Assembly (NCBI GenBank): GCA_009391275.1
Contig: VEXF01000015.1
Span: 1 to 38,570 of the forward strand
Source of the DNA: SAR202 cluster bacterium AD-804-J14_MRT_500m
GTDB lineage: Bacteria; Chloroflexota; Dehalococcoidia; UBA3495; GCA-2712585
Length of the DNA stretch: 38,570 bases
Reading direction: 5' to 3'
Notes under the pieces: model-generated
Told to the model about the DNA's origin: nothing
The model's database searches: none
Seen by the model: the letters and a program-made list of their open reading frames with translations, nothing else
Made by a program: the position numbers and the translations under genes
Shown: positions 27,172-34,009 of the stretch, piece after piece
How the letters are laid out: each line of letters begins with the position of its first letter
Position numbering within the stretch: position 1 is the first letter of the stretch

Positions 27172-27572
27172 CTTCTTAGGCACGAAACCGCCCATCTTGT
27201 CCTTTGATGCCCTCCCAATCATCCGTTTTTTCAAGCAATTCTTCAACAAATTCCTAGATAGGGGCCAGTCCAGTAGGGGCTGTGCCATCCGCCATTCGGC
27301 GAGAACTACGGCTGTATGGCGGGGCGTCCGGTATTTGGGCGGACAAAACCTTAACATGTGCCTTGGTCCCAGTATGTGGTACGATGTGCGTGATAAATGC
27401 AAAACGTTTGTTGCGATAGACATTATCAATGCCGTCGGATTAGACATTATTAGAAATGTCAACAGCAGAAGCGCTTATCCCTAATAAAAAGTTTGTTCAC
27501 AACCTATTAGACAAAAAGTGCTGGAGTTAACGCACGAGACAAGTAAAGGGTCTAGTACTTCTTTTACGCAGG
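27172..27572. other. Post-tRNA spacer (401 bp), nothing identified
   Basis: Directly after the tRNA comes sequence without a recognisable gene. Open frames on both strands exist (for example the minus strand through 27462-27142, and codons preceding 27484 on the plus strand) but lack Shine-Dalgarno sequences and family features. I saw neither an integrase gene nor a duplicate of the tRNA 3' end here. A promoter for the transporter at 27573 presumably lies inside but was not identified. Confidence 0.5.
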
Positions 27573-28775
27573 ATGCCCCGACAAAGCGCGGTTGCTGTAT
27601 TAGTCCTGCTTGGGGCCTTAGGGCTGGCTGGCGTCATGTCCAGAACCGATCCTATCCTGGCTCCGCTTTGGCTTTTAGCAATGACGGCGGGTTTTACACT
27701 CCAACGAAGTCGCTTTTGCTTTGCCTCTGCATTCCGTGACCTCTTTTTGTTCGGCAGTAGCCGGATCATGCAAGGGATTCTTGTTGGTTTGGCAATTGCC
27801 ACCATAGGGTTCGCCATCCATATGTATGGCAAGGTGCCTTTTCCTGGATTCGGTGTTCTACCTGGCGAGGCCAATATCTTACCGGTAGGTCTTTCTACGA
27901 TAATCGGCGGCCTGCTTTTCGGTTTCGGTATGGTGCTCTCGGGGGGGTGTGTCTCTGGTTCACTGTTTCGGATGGCCGAAGGATACGTAGCGTCCTGGGT
28001 ATCAGTGGGAGGCATTGTCATAGGTCTCGGTTTGCTTTCCCACACTTGGAATTGGTGGTGGCAGGCCGTTATCTCTAGCGAGTCCACCGTGTGGATTCCC
28101 TCAAAATTCGGTCTGGGATATGGCGGCGGTGTAATCCTCACCTTGAGTGTCCTTTTAGTTGCATTCTTGCTCCTTCTTTGGTGGGAGTCCCGATCTGGGT
28201 TATCCGTTCCAGATATCCCGAGGAAGAAGGAACCTGACGACACCTTTGGACAGAAACTGTCAATACTCTGGCGCTCGGTCTTCGTTAGAAGCTGGCCGGC
28301 AGTTGTGGGTGGTGGCGTATTGGGGGTAATCGGGGTTTTGATGTACATGGTGCATATGCCTTGGGGAGTGACCGGGGAACTGGCCAGGTTTTCCAACACC
28401 ATCATGAGCAGCTTTAACTTTGCTCCTTCTGAGGCGCTAGGCTTGAGTGCCCTTGCGGGTTGCACTGGACTCTCGGATTCAGCAGGACTCTTCACTCATT
28501 CCTTTGCGGTGACCGTGGGGTTACTACCTGGCGCTCTGGTCGGTGCTCTCTTTGCCAGTGAGTTCAAGCCGCGCTTCCCACGAAATCCTAAACGATACGT
28601 GCAGGCATTGGGTGGGGGTATTATCATGGGATACGGGGCCGGTCTAGCCATAGGCTGCACTGTTGGCGCCTTTTTCTCTTCTATCCCATCACTAAGCATT
28701 AGCGGGTGGCTTTTCGCCATGGCCCTTTTGGGCGGAGCATTCTTGGGAGTCCGGGTAATAAAACGCATCGCGTAA
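27573..28775 (+). CDS. YeeE/YedE family sulfur (thiosulfate-type) transporter
   Basis: Integral membrane protein of 400 residues with about ten hydrophobic segments, homologous in pattern to TsuA/YeeE, which imports thiosulfate and hands it to a TusA-type partner (YeeD/TsuB). The conserved pore cysteines are visible: Cys 49 in QRSRFCFASAFRD, Cys 126 in LSGGCVSGSLFRMAEG, and Cys 362 in GLAIGCTVGAFFSSI, with an additional Cys 297 in ALAGCTGLSDSAG. The internal duplication typical of the family (two GGx2FGxG-type repeats) is apparent. A TusA-like gene lies 1.1 kb downstream past gene relics. No clear Shine-Dalgarno precedes ATG 27573, so the start is uncertain. Substrate (thiosulfate, sulfide or selenium species) is inferred from family. 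Confidence 0.9.
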   Translation: MPRQSAVAVLVLLGALGLAGVMSRTDPILAPLWLLAMTAGFTLQRSRFCFASAFRDLFLFGSSRIMQGILVGLAIATIGFAIHMYGKVPFPGFGVLPGEANILPVGLSTIIGGLLFGFGMVLSGGCVSGSLFRMAEGYVASWVSVGGIVIGLGLLSHTWNWWWQAVISSESTVWIPSKFGLGYGGGVILTLSVLLVAFLLLLWWESRSGLSVPDIPRKKEPDDTFGQKLSILWRSVFVRSWPAVVGGGVLGVIGVLMYMVHMPWGVTGELARFSNTIMSSFNFAPSEALGLSALAGCTGLSDSAGLFTHSFAVTVGLLPGALVGALFASEFKPRFPRNPKRYVQALGGGIIMGYGAGLAIGCTVGAFFSSIPSLSISGWLFAMALLGGAFLGVRVIKRIA

Positions 28776-28884
28776 ATAGACAGGGAAGGTCAAAACGCTG
28801 AGGCAACCTACTGATAGGTCCGGGATGTAGAGCACTTGCTCAGACAATCGAGATTCTGCCCAAAAGATTGCAAGACCTGACTTG

Positions 28885-29255
28885 TCACCCGACCCTATAT
28901 CTGTGTAAAACCTCCGGTTTGAGCTCACATCCTACCTCGGTTCTTCGGGCAAGCTGTAAAACCCATCCTCTACGGTCAAAGCTTCTTTCCATATGTTAGC
29001 CAGAGACCCGTAGCAATACTCCACCATCGGAACCTGAGGAGTGGCAGCTGCCAGTTGAACGTGGATCTTCTGTTGCACGTTGGTGAGAGGAATCAGCGGT
29101 ATGTTATACGCCGACGCCAGCCCCGCTACATCCAACCACTCGCCAATCCCACTCAGTTTAGTGACGTCGGCCTGCATGATGTTAACAGCACCCCGTTCCA
29201 CGTAATCTAGGGAAGTTCCCATCCCCTTGAGATTTTCATAACGGTGTGCCCTCTC
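28885..29255 (-). pseudogene. Enolase-superfamily enzyme (mandelate racemase/MLE type), C-terminal relic
   Basis: The minus strand encodes the end of an enolase-superfamily barrel: ERGAVNIMQADVTKLSG (with the Asp/Lys-side metal region), GIGEWLDVAGLASAYNIPL, HVQLAAATPQVPMVEYCYG and the C-terminal LPEEP. Near 28935 the frame breaks: the first frame stops, and a neighbouring frame continues with EVGCELKPEVLHRYRVG, the expected family C-terminus, stopping at 28885. Upstream the match ends at a stop near 29265. Only about 120 of some 370 codons remain, so it is a truncated, frameshifted relic. Confidence 0.75.
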
Positions 29256-29359
29256 TCGTGGCTAAGGCGCTCTTGCTAAGAGAAGCCCCCGGTACCCTCA
29301 CGGGGCCATAAGATGCACCCTATACCTCCGTGAGGTAGGAGCCGAGGACCCCACGAGAG
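29254..29359. other. Compact element that can fold as a four-way junction
   Basis: A 9-bp outer stem, CTCTCGTGG (29254-29262) with CCACGAGAG (29351-29359), encloses three hairpins: CTCTT/AAGAG near 29271-29283, CCCCG/CGGGG (29287-29291 with 29301-29305) and TACCTC/GAGGTA (29323-29337). All stems are perfect. The layout resembles a structured RNA or a transposon-end structure; the strand is not decided, and it matches no family that I know. It lies between an enolase-superfamily relic and a SWIM relic. Confidence 0.45.
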
Positions 29360-29377
29360 CTTCTCTAGGCAAGGACG

Positions 29378-29657
29378 TTATTTCATAGATTGGTGGGCTT
29401 GAGCAAAGTCAGCCTGCATCATCCACAAGACCGCGAAGATGTGTTTGCAGAACTTTTGCCGATCCCTGAAATCCGAACAGTTGCACTGTGCATCACCATT
29501 CGAGAGGCTTACTAGATAGACCTGATCACTGGACTCTGAGGGCACACTCCAGCAAGAGCCACGCTCCTGAAGCCCCCTTTTTGGCTGCTATTGCCAGCCG
29601 TCTATCCTCCATCTTGCTACGCATGGTTTCCATCCTCAAGCGACTTTCCTTAAACAT
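29378..29657 (-). pseudogene. SWIM zinc-finger fragment, transposase-like N-terminus, frameshifted
   Basis: The minus strand from ATG 29657 reads MFKESRLRMETMRSKM...RRLAIAAKKGA, then the frame shifts near 29580 and another frame continues with GSCWSVPSESSDQVYLVSL and the SWIM motif QCNCSDFRDRQKFCKHIFAV (Cys-x-Cys, then Cys-x-His), ending at TAA 29378-29380. The order of short helix, WxVPS, extended strand and CxC...CKHIFAV is that of the N-terminal SWIM module of certain DDE transposases. No catalytic DDE domain remains. A decayed small SWIM protein is the alternative. Confidence 0.6.
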
Positions 29658-29694
29658 GTCCTGGCCCTTTACATGCAATTTGATTCCCCATTAA

Positions 29695-29723
29695 TTGACA
29701 ATTGTTGCTATTAGAGCTAGAGT
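29695..29723 (+). promoter_or_regulatory. Promoter of the tusA sulfur operon
   Basis: A perfect TTGACA (29695-29700), a 17-base spacer and TAGAGT (29718-29723, 4 of 6 consensus) give a good sigma70-type promoter. Transcription would start near 29730, leaving a leader of about 170 bases before tusA with two hairpins. Confidence 0.6.
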
Positions 29724-29810
29724 CGCCCAAAGTTATGAGATACGAGGATGATCTGTTCCACCTGTGTACCTGCCCCGAATAGGGGTGGGTAGGGCCTTGT
29801 TTCTAAACTG

Positions 29811-29862
29811 AAGCCTGCTCCGACGACGTTTCTGGTGTCGTATGGATGTGGGCTTTTTTTTT
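29811..29862 (+). terminator. Terminator-like hairpin in the tusA leader
   Basis: AGCC (29812-29815) pairs with GGCT (29851-29854), CC (29820-29821) with GG (29844-29845) and ACGACG (29823-29828) with TGTCGT (29836-29841, one G-T pair), forming an interrupted stem followed directly by nine T residues (29854-29862). It lies between the promoter and the tusA Shine-Dalgarno, so it is placed to act as an attenuator. An upstream hairpin (CCCC-GAATA-GGGG around 29772-29786) may take part. The stem is imperfect, hence moderate confidence. Confidence 0.5.
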
Positions 29863-29901
29863 GCTCGGAGATGTCGGTTGACTGTCAAAGGAGGTACCAA
29901 G

Positions 29902-30129
29902 ATGGAATTGGATGTGCGGGGCGAGATTTGTCCCTACCCCATGCTGAAGGCTGTGGAGGCTATGAAGAAGCTGAAGGGCACAGATACCGTGGTTGTTCTC
30001 ACTGATCACGCTCCATGCCTCGAGACAATCCCTCCTCAAGCAGGCCGGTACGGGTACACCTATCAGGTCGAGCAGAATGGTGGAGCAGAATGGACCATAA
30101 CTTTGATTCCTACTGGAGACAGATCATGA
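29902..30129 (+). CDS. TusA/YeeD-family sulfur carrier protein
   Basis: A 75-residue cytosolic protein that carries sulfur as a persulfide on the conserved cysteine. It begins MELDVRGEICPYPMLKA, with the family CPxP motif (Cys 10), and continues with the two-layer alpha/beta pattern of TusA. In known thiosulfate uptake the YeeE transporter passes sulfur to such a partner (YeeD). AAAGGAGGT (29887-29895) fixes the start at 29902. Its stop overlaps the next ATG as ATGA (30126-30129), so translation is coupled with the propeller lipoprotein. A second Cys (residue 39, in DHAPCLETIPP) is present. Confidence 0.9.
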   Translation: MELDVRGEICPYPMLKAVEAMKKLKGTDTVVVLTDHAPCLETIPPQAGRYGYTYQVEQNGGAEWTITLIPTGDRS

Positions 30130-31208
30130 AGCTTGTAAGATTGATATCATTAGGCCTTGTCTTAGGGTTGGGCGTTCTTGCTGGAGCCTGTGGGAGTGCC
30201 GAGCCGACTGCAACTTTGGCGCCAACACAAACACCAGTGGCTACGCCCACGAGCACTCCTGTGCCACCCGTCGCAAAAATCCTGACCTTTAGTAACGACT
30301 CGCCGCATGTGACTGTAATCGATGCCGAGACTAACTTGGTGATTAAGACGGCGGATATACCCGACTTCCTGAAGTGGACCTGGAATGACGACAATAACTA
30401 CTTCGATGGCCAGAATGTATGGCTCGGGTTGAAGTACCCAGAGGACGATGACGCAGTGGTGATTGCGCTGAATGTGGATACCCTGGAAATCAGCAGCCGC
30501 CTGTCCGTTGGCAAAGAGGCTGCGAATATCTACCTAGGTAAGGCAACGAAGAGCGGTATCCTACACGTCGGAAAACAAAAATCGGGTGAAGTTGTAACCA
30601 TAGACACCAATATCGCCAAAGTTCTAGAGACATGGGGCACGGTACCTGTGAACGAGGGCGTAGTTTGCGATGCGGATATCGGAATCGGTGCCGACGGAGT
30701 GGAACGTTTCTACTACCCTACCCGAAAGGGGGATACTGTAGTCGTCATTGACGCGAATACTGGAGCGACTATAGCAGAGACACATACTCCTGAAGGTGCA
30801 ACGCCATTAATGCATACCAACGCCCCTGACGGCAGGATGTGGGTCCAAGAGTCTGGGAGTAACACCAACGCCGTGTTTGACCCAGTAACCCTAGAACTAG
30901 TCAAGCGCTTCGCAGCTGCCAAGGGACCTGTGGTAGGCACGTTTAGTCCCGATGGCAAGTATGCTTACATAGGTCATTTTGGGGATCCCATCGTCCAAGT
31001 CATCGATACAGACACCTTGGAAGAGGTAACACGGATTACCGTCGGCAGCACCCCAAGCAAATTAGCCGTCCATCCCAACGGCGATTATATCTACGCCATT
31101 GCCTCTAAAGAGGCCAGGGTGTATGTGATTGCAACCGGCTCATGGAAGGTTACAGGGACAATTGCCCTGTCGAATGACCCAGGCGGAATATTCCTATGGG
31201 AAGATTAG
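30126..31208 (+). CDS. Seven-bladed YVTN-type beta-propeller lipoprotein
   Basis: A 360-residue exported lipoprotein. The signal MKLVRLISLGLVLGLGVLAGAC is followed by a Thr/Pro linker (PTATLAPTQTPVATPTSTPVPP) and seven repeats of about 40 residues, each with a strand such as VTVIDAETNLVIK, VIALNVDTLEISSR, VVTIDTNIAKVLET, VVVIDANTGATIAE, AVFDPVTLELVKR, VQVIDTDTLEEVTR and VYVIATGSWKVTG, the YVTN/cytochrome-d1-like propeller pattern. No heme or metal motif is obvious. Its position between a sulfur carrier and a rhodanese suggests an extracytoplasmic binding or sensing partner of the same process, which is inference. ATG overlaps the tusA stop; the rhodanese ATG lies within its last 13 bases. Confidence 0.85.
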   Translation: MKLVRLISLGLVLGLGVLAGACGSAEPTATLAPTQTPVATPTSTPVPPVAKILTFSNDSPHVTVIDAETNLVIKTADIPDFLKWTWNDDNNYFDGQNVWLGLKYPEDDDAVVIALNVDTLEISSRLSVGKEAANIYLGKATKSGILHVGKQKSGEVVTIDTNIAKVLETWGTVPVNEGVVCDADIGIGADGVERFYYPTRKGDTVVVIDANTGATIAETHTPEGATPLMHTNAPDGRMWVQESGSNTNAVFDPVTLELVKRFAAAKGPVVGTFSPDGKYAYIGHFGDPIVQVIDTDTLEEVTRITVGSTPSKLAVHPNGDYIYAIASKEARVYVIATGSWKVTGTIALSNDPGGIFLWED

Positions 31209-31873
31209 TTGGAGTGATAGAGCGCGTGTCCGCGGTCCGAGCCTGGGAATCGGCACAATTGGGCAAAGCTTCTATAGTGGATGTCCGAGGGCCGGCAGAG
31301 TTCGCCCTCGGACATCCACAGGGAGCTCTTAGCCTGCCATTCAGCCGAAAGGGTCTGGAGGAACGACTTGGCATATTGCTTAAACCTGGGACTCCCGTCA
31401 TCCTCATAACAGAGGATCCAGGTCAGGCAGAGGCCGCACTTTCCCAACTTCGAGGAGGCACCTTTCCCGTTCTATATGTAGTGGAAGGTACTCTTAATGC
31501 CTGGCATGAAAGTGACCTTCCGATGGAGATACTGTCTGAGGTTTCCGTGCATGAAATATCTAGGGCAGTTCCTGGCGGCAATGTTGTCGTTCTTGACGTT
31601 AGGGAGCCGATTGAGTGGGAGATGGGCCATGTACCAGGCGCAATCCTCATCTCACTGGGGGCTCTGCGGGAACGGATTCAAGAGTTGCCGGTAGGGATAG
31701 GCATTGCCGTAATCTGCGAGGCGGGGGTCCGCAGTAGCTCTGCCGCTAGCATCCTCCAAGCAGAAGGATTCACAGAGGTGTTTAACGTATCAGAGGGTAC
31801 AGGGGGGTATCGAAAGGCGGGCTTGCCGCTTGAATTTCTCGAGGAAGGGTCCGACCATGAAGGAATCTCGTAA
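31196..31873 (+). CDS. Tandem rhodanese-domain sulfurtransferase
   Basis: A 225-residue cytosolic protein with two rhodanese modules. Domain 1 (20-110) has VDVRGPAEFALGHPQGALSLPF, but its active-site loop reads LITEDPGQAE without cysteine, so it is probably structural. Domain 2 (115-215) has VLDVREPIEWEMGHVPGAILIS and the loop VICEAGVRSSSAA with catalytic Cys 174. Single-active-site tandem rhodaneses move sulfur from thiosulfate or persulfides to a carrier such as TusA, which is encoded two genes upstream. It overlaps the propeller gene by 13 bases and the next gene by 17 bases. A perfect 16-bp inverted repeat lies inside domain 1. Confidence 0.9.
   Translation: MGRLVGVIERVSAVRAWESAQLGKASIVDVRGPAEFALGHPQGALSLPFSRKGLEERLGILLKPGTPVILITEDPGQAEAALSQLRGGTFPVLYVVEGTLNAWHESDLPMEILSEVSVHEISRAVPGGNVVVLDVREPIEWEMGHVPGAILISLGALRERIQELPVGIGIAVICEAGVRSSSAASILQAEGFTEVFNVSEGTGGYRKAGLPLEFLEEGSDHEGIS
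31277..31319 (+). repeat. Perfect 16-bp inverted repeat inside the rhodanese gene
   Basis: GTGGATGTCCGAGGGC (31277-31292) is exactly reverse-complementary to GCCCTCGGACATCCAC (31304-31319) with an 11-base loop. The stem would be very stable in mRNA. It is within codons 28-41 of the rhodanese gene, coding for VDVRGPAEFALGHP. Confidence 0.85.
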
Positions 31874-32528
31874 TCCCAAGAAGTTTGGGCTTATAGTCAG
31901 TGTCCTTGCTGTCATAGTGTCTGCAAGTGTCGCAGCAGGGCTCGTATATTGGGCAAGCCTGCCACAATTGACTTCACTGAGAAGCGATAACGATGAACTT
32001 CACGCGGCTGTATTATCCCTTAAAACTGAGGTCTCCGATCTAGGCGGAAGGCTGGGCACCTATCAGGAGATTGCTGTACATCAGGAGGGGTTGGCAGACT
32101 CTCTTCGCCTTGAACTTAACGACTCCATCGGTGATAGGCTAGTGATAACAGAAGCTGCCTACGAGGGGTTGCCCAGAACCGTAAATCAGGCGAAAGCCCA
32201 GGGATATGCCTTGCTGGACACGGTTAACAGCGAAGGGGAATTGATAGAAGCAGCGTGTTTTGCCCATGAAGGCGCTAGCCATTACGCCAAGCTGCAACCA
32301 AGAGTTACTAACGGAACAGAGTGGCACGGGGCGCCTTTCCTCCTCATATACGATAGCGGCAACGAGAAACTCATGGGCATGGTTTTGGAATCAACTTCTC
32401 ATCAGCCTGCACCTCCTTGGGAATATCATGCCAAGGGCCACCCCGGTATGGAATTTGCCCACTCGAGCATGCATATCTGGTTTACAAAGCCCCCCAAGAA
32501 CCTCTCTTTAGGAGAGAAACCGCATTAG
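31857..32528 (+). CDS. Membrane-anchored protein with His/Met-rich C-terminus, function unknown
   Basis: I do not recognise the family. The 223-residue product has one N-terminal membrane helix (about 9-34, FGLIVSVLAVIVSASVAAGL), then a helical segment with coiled-coil character (35-85) and a globular outer domain. That domain ends in a region rich in His and Met (SHQPAPPWEYHAKGHPGMEF followed by AHSSMHIWF) suited to metal binding; ACFAHEGASH and EWHG add further His. The topology puts the domain outside the membrane. ATG 31857 is preferred (GAAGGG upstream) and overlaps the rhodanese gene by 17 bases, so it is the last gene of the sulfur operon. Possible metal or heme binding is inference. 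Confidence 0.75.
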   Translation: MKESRNPKKFGLIVSVLAVIVSASVAAGLVYWASLPQLTSLRSDNDELHAAVLSLKTEVSDLGGRLGTYQEIAVHQEGLADSLRLELNDSIGDRLVITEAAYEGLPRTVNQAKAQGYALLDTVNSEGELIEAACFAHEGASHYAKLQPRVTNGTEWHGAPFLLIYDSGNEKLMGMVLESTSHQPAPPWEYHAKGHPGMEFAHSSMHIWFTKPPKNLSLGEKPH

Positions 32529-32635
32529 TATGACGGCTATGAATTCCAATGTCTCGATGGGTGACTCCTAGTCGACTTCTGGTGTAGATATTATGACTAG
32601 GGTGACGTAACAGGGAGGCGCCCAACATCATAAGC

Positions 32636-32854
32636 ATGATTCCCAGAATGATGCGAAACACGGAAACACTGTTCGAAGAGATGCCAAATCGTTTTGTGAT
32701 TGGCTCTGATGCCAAGTTTATGCGAGAAGGATTCAGTCTAGACGCATATGGAAATATTATCGAAATGGTAAGGCTCATGCTTGGCAATCTGTCATCTGAA
32801 TTAGCCCAGAAGATAGCTTACGATAATGCGAGGATAATGTTTCCTCACCACTAA
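32636..32854 (+). pseudogene. Amidohydrolase (family 2) C-terminal relic
   Basis: About 70 codons match the end of an amidohydrolase-2 TIM-barrel protein: LFEEMPNRFVIGSDAKFMRE with the metal/catalytic Asp of GSD, then IIEMVRLMLGNLSSELAQK and NARIMFP. The usual 250 or more upstream codons are missing and no ribosome binding site precedes the first ATG. It is a truncated relic, not a functional gene. Confidence 0.7.
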
Positions 32855-33173
32855 GAGATTTGATCGGCATTTAAGATAAGGCCGACGGTTAATAATGGGG
32901 GGTGTTCCACAAGGCTGGGAGTCCCTTATGGGATTAGGTACAACGATGGGCATAGAGACATATCCCCTCCACATACCTCACAATAGCCTTATAAGCCTTA
33001 GTAGCATCCTCGTATCTGAACGCCCCACGGCATCCCCCTGACGGGTTATAACGGCACAGTGGGAACGTACGTCAGAGAGAAGGACACTCAGGTTAAGACG
33101 TACTTTACTCAGTAATTACCCCACTCTGCTTAAAGGACCAATGATATTGTAGCGATGATTTAACGGCAAAGAT
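32855..33173. other. Intergenic region (319 bp) with a promoter-like repeat copy
   Basis: No coding potential was recognised. It contains one copy of the 13-mer TGACGGGTTATAA (33039-33051), also found at 36944-36956, within a longer similar block. Otherwise I see nothing assignable. Confidence 0.5.
33039..33051 (+). repeat. Promoter-like dispersed repeat, copy A
   Basis: TGACGGGTTATAA, part of a 25-base block beginning CCCC and ending CGGCACAG, is nearly repeated at 36944. TATAAC in it resembles a -10 box. No gene start follows within 100 bases on this strand. Confidence 0.5.
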
Positions 33174-33368
33174 TTACGTCTCACTTACATGTGGCATGTC
33201 ATTCGTGGATTTCCTTGGAGCATTCGACATTATTGCCCCGCAATCAGGGCAAAACTTAGCGTAAGTCCTAACTGAATGTGGCGGGATTTGGTATTTTAGA
33301 GATTCAGATGATGAACCACATTTTCTACAAAATCGTTCATCATATTTATCCATATTCGTATTATACAT
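33174..33368 (-). CDS. Small zinc-ribbon protein, hypothetical
   Basis: A 64-codon minus-strand frame encodes two CxxC knuckles, CRKCGSS and CPDCGAI, 26 residues apart, a typical zinc-ribbon spacing, with basic and polar flanks. Start could be Met 1 or Met 6. There is no Shine-Dalgarno, but TATAAT lies immediately upstream on the minus strand (33363-33358 region). Zinc ribbons of this size act as nucleic-acid or protein adaptors; nothing more can be said. It may also be a fragment of a larger gene. Confidence 0.45.
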   Translation of the reverse strand: MYNTNMDKYDERFCRKCGSSSESLKYQIPPHSVRTYAKFCPDCGAIMSNAPRKSTNDMPHVSET

Positions 33369-33392
33369 GTAATTTTAGGAGGGGCTTGGGGA

Positions 33393-33698
33393 ATTCATGA
33401 ATCTGTTTTTTCCATATCGACGTCTCATGAAGCCCATTGGGTTCGCGCCACGTTCGCAGAACATCCAGAAACCGGTGGGGAATTTGAAATAATCGTGGCA
33501 CCTGAAGATGCGACCTACATTGGCCCCTCGAAAGTCACTGATGAACATTGCTATGAGAGCTACACCAAGTATCATGAGAAGAAGGATCCAGTATATCTGC
33601 ACGTTAAGCTGACGACTTCTACCGACTTGCGACTGGAGCATGGAACAGGTAGCAGCGCAAATCGTACTTCGGTCGAAACCCTGTTATTAGTGCGATAG
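33393..33698 (+). pseudogene. Possible gene fragment of unknown family
   Basis: The plus strand has a protein-like frame without a proper start, reading SHEAHWVRATFAEHPETG, GEFEIIVAPEDATYIGPSK and DEHCYESYTKYHEKKDPVY, ending at TAG-free stop TAG/TGA region 33698. The amino-acid mix is normal for a soluble protein, but I recognise no family and the only in-frame start (GTG 33495) is internal. It is probably a fragment left in a region of relics. Confidence 0.3.
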
Positions 33699-33902
33699 AT
33701 TATGGAGATGTATACGATCTACGAATTCTGAAATCATCCACAATCAACTATCGGTTAATATGTTTCACTTTGATGGTATTTGCAGGGAGTTTATCGCCTG
33801 TGTGACTTCCTAACAATAAAGGTATGTCCCGTGCCTCAACCGGCTCCAAAATTTGTACCAATTTTTGTACCAACGCGGAGAGAAACACTGGGACATGGAG
33901 GG

Positions 33903-33950
33903 ATGATTCAGGCACAAACCCCGACGTCGTGATACACTGAGCTACGCCTA
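33903..33950 (-). pseudogene. tRNA-like remnant (minus strand)
   Basis: Read on the minus strand it starts GGCGTAGCTCAGTG, the classic D-arm region of a tRNA, and then runs directly into CACGACGTCGGGGTT, which resembles anticodon-side and T-arm sequence of a tRNA with the middle deleted. It cannot fold into a cloverleaf. Confidence 0.4.
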
Positions 33951-33960
33951 GAGACAGTAA

Positions 33961-34009
33961 AGCACGAGTTTTGCAAGCGGGGGATCCAATGGTTCGAACC
34001 CTTTCAGCT
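33961..34009 (+). pseudogene. tRNA 3'-half-like remnant, copy 1
   Basis: GCAC, then TTTTGCAAGC (like a tRNA-Ala UGC anticodon loop), then GGTTCGAACCC (T-loop-like) occur in tRNA order and spacing. The anticodon stem does not pair, so it is not functional. Confidence 0.4.

Noticed and set aside
27142..27462. 106-codon minus-strand frame running into the tRNA-Val gene
   Set aside because: It ends inside the tRNA (the WAIEDSNL-type tail is the usual false translation of a tRNA), so it is not a gene.
27527..28495. Long minus-strand open frame (322 codons) antisense to the YeeE-type gene
   Set aside because: The plus strand encodes an unmistakable membrane transporter; the antisense product is Pro/Thr/Ser-rich and without family features, as expected of a shadow frame.
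29254..29359. Assignment of the four-way-junction element to a known class (Mg2+ M-box, cobalamin, attC site)
   Set aside because: Characteristic conserved sequences of these classes are absent; only the folding potential is clear.
33375..33641. Minus-strand frame with a hydrophobic stretch
   Set aside because: No ribosome binding site and odd composition outside the hydrophobic run; the plus strand reads more like protein.
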